DNA from: Peptostreptococcaceae bacterium
Lineage (GTDB): Bacteria > Bacillota > Clostridia > Peptostreptococcales > Anaerovoracaceae
Assembly: GCA_016650175.1 (NCBI GenBank)
Contig: JAENWG010000004.1
Location: 1 to 64,000 of the forward strand
Direction: 5' to 3'
Length of the DNA stretch: 64,000 nt
Part shown: positions 33,312-43,900 of the stretch, piece by piece
How positions within the stretch are numbered: the first letter of the stretch is position 1
How the letters are laid out: every line of letters begins with the position of its first letter
Program-made: the position numbers and the translations under genes
Notes under the pieces: generated by a model
What the model was told of the DNA's origin: nothing
The model's input: only the letters and a program-made list of their open reading frames with translations
Database searches by the model: none

Positions 33312-34246
33312 TGGTATATAAATTAAAAAATGAATTAGAAAAAAAAGAAAGATTTTCAGGCGGTCATAGATTATGTTCAGGCTGTGGGGCAGGTATTGCT
33401 GTAAGAGGTGTACTTAGGGCGCTTGAAGAAAAAGATAAAGCAGTTATAACTAATGCAACAAGCTGTCTTGAGGTTTCATCTTTTCTTTATCCTTATACAG
33501 CTTATGCCGATAGCTATATCCATAGTGCTTTTGCTAACGCTGCAGCTACTTGCTCAGGTACTTCAGCCGCATATGCCTCACTTAAACGAAAAGGTAAAGT
33601 CAAAGATAACTTTAAATTTATAGCTTTTGGAGGCGATGGCGGTACCTATGATATTGGTCTTCAATCATTATCTGGTGCTATGGAAAGAAACAGTGATATG
33701 GTTTACGTTTGCTATGACAATGAAGCTTATATGAACACTGGTATACAACGTTCGTCAGCTACACCTAGATTTGCAGATGCAACTACTTCCCCTACTGGCG
33801 CAGTTTCGTATGGTAAAGTTCAAAACAAAAAGAATTTGACCGAAATCATCGCTGCTCATAATGTCCCTTATGTAGCTCAAACTACATTTACAGGTAATAT
33901 GAAAGATTTTCACGAAAAATCTAAAATAGCTCTTTATACTGAGGGCGCTTGTTTCCTAAATGTATTATCGCCTTGTCCTAGAGGTTGGGGTTATGAAGCT
34001 TCTTTATTGCCAGAACTTTGCAGGCTCGCTGTTGAAACTTGCGTTTGGCCACTTTATGAAATTTTAAATGGTGAATGGAAAGTAAATTACATTCCAAAGA
34101 AAAAATTACCTATTGAAGAATTTTTAAGCATGCAAACTAGATTTGCACATATGTTTAAACCCGGTAATGAATGGATGATAGAATCTGCTCAAACGTACGT
34201 AGATGAACAATGGGATAAATTACTCAAAAGAGCTAAAGTTAACTAA
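33311..34246 (+). CDS. porB: 2-oxoacid:ferredoxin oxidoreductase, beta (TPP) subunit
   Basis: The 311-residue thiamine-diphosphate subunit. GDGG (108-111) and DNEAYMNTG (136-144) form the TPP-magnesium motif, and Cys22, Cys25, Cys52 and Cys222 match the ligands of the proximal [4Fe-4S] cluster of pyruvate synthases. TGIQRSSATP resembles the pyruvate enzyme. It is the last gene of the operon and is followed by a strong terminator. Confidence 0.94.
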   Translation: MVYKLKNELEKKERFSGGHRLCSGCGAGIAVRGVLRALEEKDKAVITNATSCLEVSSFLYPYTAYADSYIHSAFANAAATCSGTSAAYASLKRKGKVKDNFKFIAFGGDGGTYDIGLQSLSGAMERNSDMVYVCYDNEAYMNTGIQRSSATPRFADATTSPTGAVSYGKVQNKKNLTEIIAAHNVPYVAQTTFTGNMKDFHEKSKIALYTEGACFLNVLSPCPRGWGYEASLLPELCRLAVETCVWPLYEILNGEWKVNYIPKKKLPIEEFLSMQTRFAHMFKPGNEWMIESAQTYVDEQWDKLLKRAKVN

Positions 34247-34260
34247 ACTTAGCTCTTACA

Positions 34261-34303
34261 AAAACAAAGCCAGCAATTAACTATAACTGCTGGTTTTGTT
34301 TTA
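34261..34303. terminator. Terminator between por and cca
   Basis: AAAACAAAGCCAGCA pairs with TGCTGGTTTTGTTTT with one wobble. T-rich tails on both strands suggest that it ends both the por operon and the converging cca transcript. Confidence 0.85.
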
Positions 34304-34325
34304 AAATGAATTACAGATTTTTATT

Positions 34326-35684
34326 TTAACTCTTTACTGCTAATCTTACTTCTAAATCTTCTTCCGCTTTTTTTATTAATACATCCTCATCATTTTCTAG
34401 TTTATTTTCTATGACCAGCTCCAATAACCGCTCTAATTCTTCGCCTAATGCTGGTCCTTTTTCGTAGCCTATCTCAAAAAGAATATTTCCATTTATATTT
34501 AGATCCTTTAAAGAAAAGCACGAATTCTCTTCTATGACTTTATCTACCTTTTTTTCAAAATTTTCAATATTAGCTAATCTTTCATCAACAATTTCGGGGT
34601 TTTGAGATTTTACATCAGCTTTTTCAAGCTCAATCAACATTCTAAGTCTCTTTTCACCAAAGTGATTAAGCTTATGCTTCGCATATTTTTCGGTCGGTGA
34701 AAAAACCGTTCCGTGTGCTTTAATAACAAAACTTATGTCTGCCAAACTTTCATTATCATATTTTAGTCTCTTCAATATTTCTTCTGCAACTTCTGACCCT
34801 TTTGTTTCATGATGATAAAAGTGTCCCCATCCTTTATCCATAACAAAACATTGCGGTTTTGCCAAATCATGTAAGAACGCTGCCATTCTATATTTTTTGT
34901 TGTTATCAATAAGTGAAACTGCATTTATTATATGTTCATATACATCATATATATGATAAGGATTGCACTGATCAAAGTCGAAGCTTTCTCTTATTTCTGG
35001 TATGAAAACAGCTATAACTTCTTTATAAGCCATTAATACTCTTCTGGCATCCTTACCTATTAATATTTTCTCGAACTCGTTACGAACACGCTCTATTGAA
35101 ATTTTCAACAATAAATCTTTCAATTTGATAATTGCTTTTTCTGTTTCTTTATTAGCATGAAAGCCAAGTTCCGATTGGAATCTTATGGCCCTAAGTATTC
35201 TTAGTGCATCCTCATTGAACCTGTCTTCAGGTTCTCCAACACAACGAATAATCTTATTCTTTATATCTTTTTGTCCGCCATTTTCATCAATAATATTACC
35301 GTAAGCATCCATTGCAATAGCGTTAACAGTAAAATCGCGTCTTTTAAGATCTTCTGCTAACGAAACAGTGAATTTTACAGAATCCGGCCTTCTCTTGTCA
35401 GTGTACTTACCATCTATTCTAAAGGTGGTCACCTCATAAGATTCTCCTTTGTCCAAGACCGTAATCGTGCCATGCTTAATTCCAGTTTCCACAATTTTAT
35501 ATTCACTTAGAATTAGATTTAATTCTTTTGGAGTTGCCGATGTCGTTATATCCCAATCTTTAGGATTTCTCCCCATTAAAATATCCCTAACGCATCCTCC
35601 TACAAGATACGCTTCGTAACCTTTGCTATTTATTATTTTAAGAATCCTTATAGCCCCTACAGGTGCTTTATTTATCTTTTCCAT
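34326..35684 (-). CDS. cca: CCA tRNA nucleotidyltransferase
   Basis: Adds or repairs the CCA end of tRNAs. The protein (452 residues from the ATG at 35684) has the class II nucleotidyltransferase motif VGGCVRDILMGRNPKDWD (catalytic Asp43, Asp45), the RRDFTVNA and EDALRILRAIRF motifs, and an HD domain (AAFLHDLAKP) in its second half. I choose the second ATG; the first (35702) adds six codons. Either way it overlaps the ddl end, and the binding site is weak. It is the last gene of the long RND-to-cca minus-strand series. Confidence 0.93.
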   Translation of the reverse strand: MEKINKAPVGAIRILKIINSKGYEAYLVGGCVRDILMGRNPKDWDITTSATPKELNLILSEYKIVETGIKHGTITVLDKGESYEVTTFRIDGKYTDKRRPDSVKFTVSLAEDLKRRDFTVNAIAMDAYGNIIDENGGQKDIKNKIIRCVGEPEDRFNEDALRILRAIRFQSELGFHANKETEKAIIKLKDLLLKISIERVRNEFEKILIGKDARRVLMAYKEVIAVFIPEIRESFDFDQCNPYHIYDVYEHIINAVSLIDNNKKYRMAAFLHDLAKPQCFVMDKGWGHFYHHETKGSEVAEEILKRLKYDNESLADISFVIKAHGTVFSPTEKYAKHKLNHFGEKRLRMLIELEKADVKSQNPEIVDERLANIENFEKKVDKVIEENSCFSLKDLNINGNILFEIGYEKGPALGEELERLLELVIENKLENDEDVLIKKAEEDLEVRLAVKS

Positions 35685-36738
35685 TTTCCATCGCCAATTC
35701 AATCAATCTGTCTACAAGCTCTGGACCTTTAATTCCTTCATTTTCCCAAAGCTTAGGATACATACTGATGTCAGTAAATCCTGGTATTGTATTTATTTCG
35801 TTAAATATAATTTCATTATCCTTATTTAAAAAGAAGTCAACTCTAGCCATTCCCGCGCAGTCAAGAGCTTTGTATAACTTTATAGCCGCCTCTTTAAATT
35901 CTTCAATTTTTTCTTTAGTCAAGCCGCCAGCTAAAAGCGTCTTAGAATTCGGATTGTTGTATTTAGAATCATAATCATAAAATTCTCCGGCCGTAATTAT
36001 CTCTCCAGGTACCGTAGCAACTGGATTTAAATTTCCTAAAACAGCTACTTCTATTTCCCTGCCTTCTATCATTTCTTCTACTAAAGCTTTCTTATCGTAA
36101 TTAAACGATACTTCTAGAGATGTTATCAAACCCTTCAATTCACTAGCTTTAGTTACTCCTACCGACGAGCCAGTTGAGCAAGATTTTACAAATAGCGGAA
36201 ATTTTCCTTCATGCTTTTCCATTATATAGTTCGCCATTTTTTCCTTGTCATTTTCAAAGTCATGCTTATATACTACTACGTGTTTAGCCATCATAATTCC
36301 TGTAGGCAACGCCATCTGTTTTGTAAATGATTTGTCCATGCAACAAGCAGATGATAAAACACCCGGCCCTACATATGGAATCCCAGCAAGTTCTAAAAGC
36401 CCTTGAATATCTCCATCTTCTCCGTGTTCTCCGTGAAGAACTGGAAATACGCAATCTATTCTTTCTGTAATCAATTCATTTTTTTCGTAAAACGCAATTT
36501 CTTTTTTATCGGGATTAGGATTTATAAAAACTTCTTTATTGTCAGCTAATTCTCCCCATGTCATGTTTTTTATATCGTTTAAACTAGCTTCTGTCTTAAG
36601 CCATTTCCCTGTTTTTGTAATACCTATTTTAATTATTTCGTATTTTTTTTCATCTATCCATCCTAAAATCGTAACCGCTGATTTACAAGCAACTTCATGT
36701 TCTGCTGATTTACCTCCAAATATTACCGCAATTTTCAT
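35668..36738 (-). CDS. ddl: D-alanine--D-alanine ligase
   Basis: ATP-grasp ligase that makes the D-Ala-D-Ala end of the peptidoglycan stem peptide. The 356-residue protein has FGGKSAEHEVACKSA at the start, HGEHGEDG, and NEINTIPGFTDISMYPKLWE at the end. The omega-loop YDYDSKY keeps the Lys-Tyr pair typical of D-Ala-D-Ala rather than D-Ala-D-Lac enzymes, so it is not a Van-type ligase. It is three bases from prmC and overlaps cca. Confidence 0.95.
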   Translation of the reverse strand: MKIAVIFGGKSAEHEVACKSAVTILGWIDEKKYEIIKIGITKTGKWLKTEASLNDIKNMTWGELADNKEVFINPNPDKKEIAFYEKNELITERIDCVFPVLHGEHGEDGDIQGLLELAGIPYVGPGVLSSACCMDKSFTKQMALPTGIMMAKHVVVYKHDFENDKEKMANYIMEKHEGKFPLFVKSCSTGSSVGVTKASELKGLITSLEVSFNYDKKALVEEMIEGREIEVAVLGNLNPVATVPGEIITAGEFYDYDSKYNNPNSKTLLAGGLTKEKIEEFKEAAIKLYKALDCAGMARVDFFLNKDNEIIFNEINTIPGFTDISMYPKLWENEGIKGPELVDRLIELAMENGKDK

Positions 36739-36741
36739 TGT

Positions 36742-37593
36742 CTATACCTCCCTTTTCTCAGCCACTACCATTCTATCATTTTTCGAAAGATCCTTTAAGA
36801 CCTTAACATTTATATATCTACCATCTTCATTTAACATCTTTATTAATTCCTCGCCTTGATTATATCCTATTTCTAAAAGCATAAATCCTTTGTCGTTTAA
36901 GTGGTCATATGCTTCATTTACAATTCTTCTGTAAAAACAAAGCCCATCTTCTCCACCATCTAAAGCCATTAAAGGTTCATAGTCTTTAACCTCTTGTTGA
37001 AGTTTAGGTATTTCGGTACTTTCTATGTATGGCGGATTTGAAATTATCATATCAAAGGATTGATTTATTGATCTAAACAAATCACTATTTATAACGGTGA
37101 TTTTGCCATTAACACCGTTTAACTCACTGTTATATTTTGCCACATCTAAAGCTTCTTTGCTTAAGTCTGCTAGGCTTACAAATACATTAGTAAGCTTTGC
37201 TACGGAAACGCCTATCGCACCGCTCCCTGTACAAATATCTAATACATCTTTAATTCTATCATTCTTTTTTATTAAATCAATTGCAATTTCTACAAGCTCT
37301 TCTGTTTCTCTTCTTGGTATTAAAACATGTTCATTAACCCTAAAAGTTAATCCCATAAATTCCTGGGTTTCTAATATATGCTGAATGGGTTTCCTCTTAC
37401 TTCTTTCGTCAATAAGACTAAAGAATTCCGCTTCTTTGTCTTTGTGTGCTTCTTCATCTCCCGACAAAAATAGCTCACTATTTGTAATATTTTCAACATA
37501 ACATAAAAGCATCTTCGCTTCATTTTTAGCATTGCTTATGCCTGCATTATTCAGACTCTTTGTTCCCACTTTTATCAGTTCGTTTAAATTCAT
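36742..37593 (-). CDS. prmC: Release factor glutamine methyltransferase
   Basis: Methylates the Gln of the GGQ motif of release factors 1 and 2. The 283-residue protein has an N-terminal helical domain and an S-adenosylmethionine fold with DICTGSGAIGVSVAK and the NPPYIES active-site motif. It overlaps the DUF1385 gene by 47 bases, with a weak ribosome binding site, so coupled translation is likely. In many Firmicutes it adjoins prfA; here the two lie about 7 kb apart. Confidence 0.95.
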   Translation of the reverse strand: MNLNELIKVGTKSLNNAGISNAKNEAKMLLCYVENITNSELFLSGDEEAHKDKEAEFFSLIDERSKRKPIQHILETQEFMGLTFRVNEHVLIPRRETEELVEIAIDLIKKNDRIKDVLDICTGSGAIGVSVAKLTNVFVSLADLSKEALDVAKYNSELNGVNGKITVINSDLFRSINQSFDMIISNPPYIESTEIPKLQQEVKDYEPLMALDGGEDGLCFYRRIVNEAYDHLNDKGFMLLEIGYNQGEELIKMLNEDGRYINVKVLKDLSKNDRMVVAEKREV

Positions 37594-38596
37594 CTAAATC
37601 TTCCTTATTCGTTATTATATTCCCCTCTAAATCAGAAATACCTTCAACTAGCGGTGCGTCGTCATCTACTAATACTGCTTTTACAGCCACTATAGCCACT
37701 TCAAGCATCTTGTCATCTGGTTCTTTAGTAGTAATCTTCTGTAAATATAGCCCGGGCATACTAAGTATTTCTACTAGTAAGTTATTGCTTCTGCCTGCCC
37801 ACCTTAACAATTCATAGCTCAAACCCGCTACAACTGGAATTAGTAGTATTCTTGATAAAAGCCTAATTAGAAGGTTTGGCCATCCCATTAATGAAAATAC
37901 TATTAAGCTTATAACCATTACAAAGACAAGAAAGCTAGTTCCACATCTAGGATGAAGTGTATAAAATTGCTGAGCATTTTCCGGTGTTAGCTCTAGCGAT
38001 TTCTCTAGGCAGTGTATCGTCTTATGCTCTGCTCCATGGTATTGGAACACTCTTTTTATGTCTTCCATTTTTGATATTAACAGTACATAGGCTACAAATA
38101 GTACTATTCTGAAAACACCTTCAACTAAGTTAAGAAGTATAACGGAGTCTGTAAATCTTCCTAGCCAATTCACTGCTGCTGTAGGGAACAAAACAAATAC
38201 GACTACAGTAAACAGCAAGGACAATATTACTGTAAGAACCAATAATATGTTCCATGCTTTTTCCATACTGAAATTATCAGAAACCCATTTTTCAAATTTA
38301 CTGTTTTCTGCTGGATCTTCTTCTGTAAATCTTTCGAGTATCTCAGCAGATTTCATCAAGGTTCCAGTACCCGTAACTAAAGAATTAATAAAGACTACTA
38401 CTCCTCTAACAATAGGTATTTTTGACAATTTGCCACGTTTTTTATTTTTTTCAGTACGCAAATATATTCTATCATCTGGAAGTCTCATGGCGATGGCGGT
38501 TCTATTTTCGCCCTTCATCATTATGCCTTCCATTATAGCTTGGCCACCTATTTGGGTTGGGCAAGCATCTTTTAAAAAGATTTTTTTTAAATCCAT
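37547..38596 (-). CDS. DUF1385-family membrane protein (YqhQ-like)
   Basis: Conserved 349-residue membrane protein of unknown function. It starts with the family signature CPTQIGGQAIMEGIMMKG, has about four transmembrane segments (roughly 115-140, 150-185, 225-250 and 250-275) and the HGAEHKTIHCLE and HPRCGTSFLVFVM motifs, whose His, Glu and Cys residues could bind a metal. The C-terminal tail is hydrophilic. The gene is often found near rho, prmC and prfA in Firmicutes, as here. Confidence 0.88.
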   Translation of the reverse strand: MDLKKIFLKDACPTQIGGQAIMEGIMMKGENRTAIAMRLPDDRIYLRTEKNKKRGKLSKIPIVRGVVVFINSLVTGTGTLMKSAEILERFTEEDPAENSKFEKWVSDNFSMEKAWNILLVLTVILSLLFTVVVFVLFPTAAVNWLGRFTDSVILLNLVEGVFRIVLFVAYVLLISKMEDIKRVFQYHGAEHKTIHCLEKSLELTPENAQQFYTLHPRCGTSFLVFVMVISLIVFSLMGWPNLLIRLLSRILLIPVVAGLSYELLRWAGRSNNLLVEILSMPGLYLQKITTKEPDDKMLEVAIVAVKAVLVDDDAPLVEGISDLEGNIITNKEDLDEFKRTDKSGNKESE

Positions 38597-38608
38597 TATT
38601 TTTCTCCG

Positions 38609-39802
38609 CTAATCATTTAGTTTCGTCTTTTGCATTATCTTAATAAAGTCTTTATTGTTCTTGGTGTGTGAAATATTATCAATTATTTTTTCTGATATTT
38701 CCTGAGGGCTCCCACTAGACATGGCTTTTCTTATATTCCACATTACAGCAAACTCATCTGCTGTAAGCAGTAGGTCTTCACGTCTAGTCCCTGATCTATT
38801 AAGCTCAATCGCAGGGAATATTCTTCGTTCACTAAGTTTTCTATCTAAGTGAAGTTCCATATTGCCTGTACCCTTGAATTCTTCGTAAATAACATCATCC
38901 ATTCTGCTTCCTGTATCTACTAAGGCTGTAGCTAATATAGTTATACTTCCACCTTCTTCTATGTTTCTGGCTGCACCAAAAAATTTCTTTGGTGGATGAA
39001 GCGCGCCTGGGTCAAGTCCACCAGACAACGTTCTCCCTGACGAAGGAACCTCCAAGTTATATGCTCTAGCCAGTCTAGTTATGCTATCTAGAAGTATTAC
39101 AACATCTTTCCCATGTTCTGCAAGCCTCTTTGCTCTACTTAGAACCATTTCTGCCACCTTTACATGGTGTGCAGGCACTTCATCAAAGGTAGAATATATG
39201 ACTTCACCGTTTTTAAGCGACCTTTTCATGTCCGTTACTTCTTCAGGTCTTTCATCTACAAGAAGTACTATTAGCTCAATCTCAGGATAGTTCTTTTCTA
39301 GACTATGTGCTATTTTTTTTAACAAAACAGTTTTACCCGCTTTAGGCGGAGCTACTATTAATCCTCTTTGTCCTTTTCCTATTGGTGCAACTAGATCTAT
39401 AATTCTTGTAGAAAGTTCTATACTAGAATCTTCCAATACAAATTTTTCAGTAGGAAAAATTGGAGTTAGATTGTCAAAATTAGGCCTGTTTCTTGCTGTT
39501 TCTGGGTCTTCTCCGTTTACCGCTAAAACATAAAGTAGTGCTCCAAATTTTTCTGTGTCTTTAGGTTTTCTTGATATTCCTTTAATCTTGTCACCTTTTT
39601 TTAATCTGAATCTTCTGATTTGTGTAGGCGATACATAAATATCTTTTGATGATGTTAAGAAATTATTAAATCTAAGAAAGCCAAATCCCCCATCTGCAAT
39701 GTCTATAATCCCTTCTACTTCTGGGCGATCTTCTTGTTTTACTTCTTCTTGAATATTTTCATTTTCTGTTTTTATCACTTCTGTGTTGTTTTTTTCTGTC
39801 AT
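38609..39802 (-). CDS. rho: Transcription termination factor Rho
   Basis: Hexameric RNA-dependent ATPase that ends transcription. The 397-residue protein has a short acidic N-tail, a cold-shock-like RNA-binding domain (about 28-100, with GGFGFLR and [12 protein letters not shown]), Walker A APPKAGKT (151-158), [13 protein letters not shown] and the R-loop region. It is a compact Rho lacking the long N-terminal insertions of some Gram-positives. It overlaps the upstream transporter gene by four bases (ATGA). Confidence 0.97.
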   Translation of the reverse strand: MTEKNNTEVIKTENENIQEEVKQEDRPEVEGIIDIADGGFGFLRFNNFLTSSKDIYVSPTQIRRFRLKKGDKIKGISRKPKDTEKFGALLYVLAVNGEDPETARNRPNFDNLTPIFPTEKFVLEDSSIELSTRIIDLVAPIGKGQRGLIVAPPKAGKTVLLKKIAHSLEKNYPEIELIVLLVDERPEEVTDMKRSLKNGEVIYSTFDEVPAHHVKVAEMVLSRAKRLAEHGKDVVILLDSITRLARAYNLEVPSSGRTLSGGLDPGALHPPKKFFGAARNIEEGGSITILATALVDTGSRMDDVIYEEFKGTGNMELHLDRKLSERRIFPAIELNRSGTRREDLLLTADEFAVMWNIRKAMSSGSPQEISEKIIDNISHTKNNKDFIKIMQKTKLND

Positions 39803-40959
39803 AGTTGTTCTGGCAATACCCCTCCTTTTTTGTCAATGCGTATATTTACCCACTCTTTGAAAAGTTGATACATTACTGATACTATCGGTATAAACAAGAT
39901 CATTCCTGTGACTCCAAACAAGCTTCCGCCTGTAGTTACCGCAACTAATACCCAAATAGATGGAAGTCCTAAACTTGTTCCTACTACATGAGGATAAATC
40001 ACGTTGCCTTCAATTTGCTGAAGTATTAATGAAATGATTAAATATGAAATAACTCTTATAGGACTAACTGTAAGTATAAATACAGCTCCAATTATTGTTC
40101 CTATAATAGCACCAAATATCGGTATAAGGGTTGAAAACCCAATAACTACCGCTATAACAGCTGCATATGGAAAACTAAATATCGATAGCACTATGAAAAA
40201 CAGCGTTCCTGTTATTAGTCCTTCAATGCATTGTCCGCTTAAAAATTTATGGAAAGCATCGTAAGTCATAATACTTACTTTTTCGACTTTTTTATAATGA
40301 TTTTTATTAAATATTGCATTTAACACTTTTTTTGCTTGTCTTTTTAAGTTTCCCTTTTGAGCCAAAATATAGCAAGCAAATACCAATCCAATTACTGTGC
40401 TAAATACAGCGCTTGCTATCGTAGTCACTATAGTAACTCCTGAAGACAATATTTCTCCTGCACTATCTTTTAAGTATGTAATGAAATTCGTTGTTATTTC
40501 ACTGAAGTTTATTGATAAGTCGCCTACAAATTCATTTAACGTTTCATTGCTTGACGTAATTCCGTTAAGCCAACTTATAAAATCAGGTATTACGTATTGC
40601 AGCGAATTAGCAAACACGATTAAAGATTTTCCCAGTTCAGGAACTACCCAAAGAGCTAATATCGCTAGTAAAAGTAATATGAAAATTGTGGATAATATTA
40701 TACTTACAAAACGACCTATTCCTTTTAGTCTTGGTTTCCCCTCAGTTTTATTAAGTGGAAAAAGTTTGCGCTCTATTGCTGACATAGGTACGTTTATGAT
40801 AAAAGCTATTACTCCTCCGATAAAAAACGGCTCAAGTATTCCAATGACTTTTGTAAAACCTACCGCTACAACATCAATTCTCATAGCAATTAATACCAAC
40901 GCTACTGAAAAAGCTATTAACATGGCAAGCCTTTTCATATTATTTTTTGTTAAGTCCAT
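39799..40959 (-). CDS. AI-2E family (UPF0118) membrane transporter
   Basis: A 386-residue integral membrane protein with about eight transmembrane segments and the family's [14 protein letters not shown] and [13 protein letters not shown] signatures. Relatives include the E. coli autoinducer-2 exporter TqsA and Bacillus YtvI/YrrI proteins; some act as sodium-proton antiporters. The substrate is unknown. It lies 13 bases after the RND pump gene and overlaps rho, so all three are in one transcript. Confidence 0.85.
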   Translation of the reverse strand: MDLTKNNMKRLAMLIAFSVALVLIAMRIDVVAVGFTKVIGILEPFFIGGVIAFIINVPMSAIERKLFPLNKTEGKPRLKGIGRFVSIILSTIFILLLLAILALWVVPELGKSLIVFANSLQYVIPDFISWLNGITSSNETLNEFVGDLSINFSEITTNFITYLKDSAGEILSSGVTIVTTIASAVFSTVIGLVFACYILAQKGNLKRQAKKVLNAIFNKNHYKKVEKVSIMTYDAFHKFLSGQCIEGLITGTLFFIVLSIFSFPYAAVIAVVIGFSTLIPIFGAIIGTIIGAVFILTVSPIRVISYLIISLILQQIEGNVIYPHVVGTSLGLPSIWVLVAVTTGGSLFGVTGMILFIPIVSVMYQLFKEWVNIRIDKKGGVLPEQL

Positions 40960-40972
40960 TATGTGTCCTTCC

Positions 40973-43900
40973 TTAGACTATTATATCACTAATGTCTAAA
41001 TCTTCATCTGAAACAAATTTATATTCTTCTTTATTAAAGAAGTCGTAAATACATGGAACAATATATAGCGTCATTAGCGTTGCATATGTTAGTCCTCCTA
41101 TGCATACAATAGCTACTGGCTGCATCATTTCAGTACCCATCTCTCTGCCTAGTGCCATAACTATAAGGCCACAAATAGTAGTTAAACTAGTCATAAGTAT
41201 AGGTCTCATCCTGGTTACACCTGCTTCAATTAGTGCGTCTCTTTTCTTATAACCTTTGGCCCTTAATTGATTTACATAATCAACAAGCACTATACCATTA
41301 TTAACGATTATTCCCACCAGCATTACTAATCCTATCATTGCGATTACGCTTAATAGGTTACCCGTAATAAGCAGTCCTAAGAATCCGCCTGTCATAGCAA
41401 GCGGAATAGTAAACATTATTATAAATGGTGACTTTAGCGACTGGAACTGCGCAACCATTATTAGATATATAAACAATACACCTAGAGCTAACATCATTGT
41501 CAGTTTTTTAATACCGTCCATTACAGTTTCGTTTTCACCATGGAATTCAACGCTCATACCTTCGGGAAGTTCTATTTTCTCTACGGCATTCATTGCTTTA
41601 GATGTTGTTAGTGTAATATTATATCCTTCTTCTAATGTTGCGCTAACTGTAATTATTCTGTTTTGATTTTTTCTTTTAATTACATTCAGCGTTTCTTTTT
41701 CTTCTACATCTGTTACATCTTTTAATAGAACATTGGTTTTTTCACCGGTTATAGAGGTTGCTTCTATTTCCATGTTCTCTATTTCGTCTCTAGTCATCTC
41801 AGAGTTTTTTGCATTCATAACCACAACTTCATAACTATTCTTATCTGTGTCAATCTCTGTCGCTATTATTGAGTTATTAATCTTTTGAGTAATAGCGGCG
41901 TAAACTGTCGCAACCATAAGACCTTTTTCCATTGCTTTCTTTTTATTTACTACGAAATGTAATTCCGGTTCAGAATCTTCTAGCCCATTATCAATTTCGT
42001 CAATTCCTTCTACATTTTTTAATTCTTTAGCTATTTCCTTTGCACTGTCTTGAAGTTCGGTTAAATCATTACCTTTAATTTCTATGGTAATACCGTCTCC
42101 TCCCATAGCCGTTGTAAAATCAGATATATCAGAACCGCTTGCTTCTACCTTTGCATTTTTCGGATAATCCAATTTATTAATTTCTTTTTCTATATCTAAG
42201 CTACTCTTACCATTGCTTTGATCAATCATCGCATACATAGTAACTTTGGAATAATCTGCTTTACCACCTGACATGTCCATCATGCTACCACCCATCATAG
42301 TTCCTACATCATTAACACCTTCGATGTTAGAAATTTGCTCAACTATGCCATCCGTCATTTCCTTCATTTCATTGTAATTTGTTTCGTCTGGATAAGTAAT
42401 TTCCACGCCTACTTGAGGAGAGTTCATTTCAGGCATAAATATGAAACCCTTTGATAATACTGAAACCGTACTAAATATAAGTAGCAGCGTTGCCACTATC
42501 AGTATTATAGCTTTGTGATTTAATACCCAGTCTAACGAGCTTCTATATTTAAGCATTACCTTGCCTTCTTCTTTTTTCTTAGGCATAGTATTTTTCAACA
42601 TTTTAGAAGACATAGCAGGAACTAACGTAAGTCCAATTATCAAACTTGCTATAAGCGCTACCGTAACGGTAATTGCCATATCCGAAAACAGTTGTTTCGT
42701 TAGTCCTTCAATAAATATAATTGGTACAAACACAGAGACAGTAGTTAGTGTTGATGCAATTATAGCTCCTGAAACTTGTTTTGCCCCAGCATACGAAGCT
42801 TTTGCAAGTGGTACTCCTTCGCTTCTAAGTCTGAATATATTTTCTATTACTACTACAGAATTATCGACGATCATACCTACCGCGACAGCTAACCCTGATA
42901 TTGATACTATGTTAATACTTACGTCAAACAAATACATGAGGAATATAGCGAACATCAAACTGGTCGGAATACTAATAATCGTAATTATCGTAGGTTTTAT
43001 GTCTTTTAAAAATAACAGCAATATTAAAAATGCAAATATTGCTCCAAACAGCAAGCTCTTAAGAATAGAAGATATCATAAGCCTAATATAATCGCCTTGG
43101 TCCATGAGACTTATTAGGTTTAGTCCTTCATGTTCAGCTGTTAATTCTTTTACTTTATCATTTATATTAGTAGATACTTCTGCCGTAGCATAATTAGATT
43201 GCTTCGACAACATTAATAAGACACTTGGATTTCCATTTAAATTAGCATAAGATGTATTGGAATTATCTTCTATATACACATCTGCAACATCGCTTAAGGT
43301 AATATCGCCTACACTTTCTGTGTCGATGCTCATTAGTAATAAATTTTTCATAGAATCAACAGATTCCACCTTATCACCAACACTTACTAAATATCGACCT
43401 TCTTCTTCGCCTATATATCCTGCAGGCATATCAAAATTCTGCGCCTTTAGCATATTGGCTACCATTTCTACGGTAATCATATCCCCAATATTAGCTTGTT
43501 CTCTAGCTGCTTCAGCTTCTGAATCTACCGTACTTAATGCCTTGCCTAATTCTGATTGCGCAGCACTTAGTGCTGTTTCAGTTTCTTCTAATTTGCTCTT
43601 GGAATCTTCTAAAAAAGATTTAGTTTGCAATAATTCTTGTTCAGTACCATCTAAATCGTTATTATACGAAGTGTACTGTGAAACAATCACATTTGGGTCA
43701 AGGGAAAGTCCATTGTCTGTAATAACTCCCGTGACGCCCTGGCCGAATTCGTCGCTGTCTAAGTCGCCTCCTAAAGTAAGTAAAGATTTACTTACTTGCA
43801 CACCTATTAACCCAACATTGACCTGGTCTAGTCCACTTTGAAGTTCTTCTTTACCTTCTATTATTTTAGTTAGACCATCGTCAACTTTTGCTTTTTGAGT

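Noticed and set aside
31235-34246. Firm assignment to branched-chain 2-oxoacids (VOR) or to pyruvate
   Set aside because: The sequence leans to pyruvate, but the substrate cannot be fixed by eye, so the general 2-oxoacid name is used.
35668-36738. Vancomycin-resistance type ligase
   Set aside because: The omega-loop Lys-Tyr pair and the housekeeping context indicate an ordinary D-Ala-D-Ala ligase.
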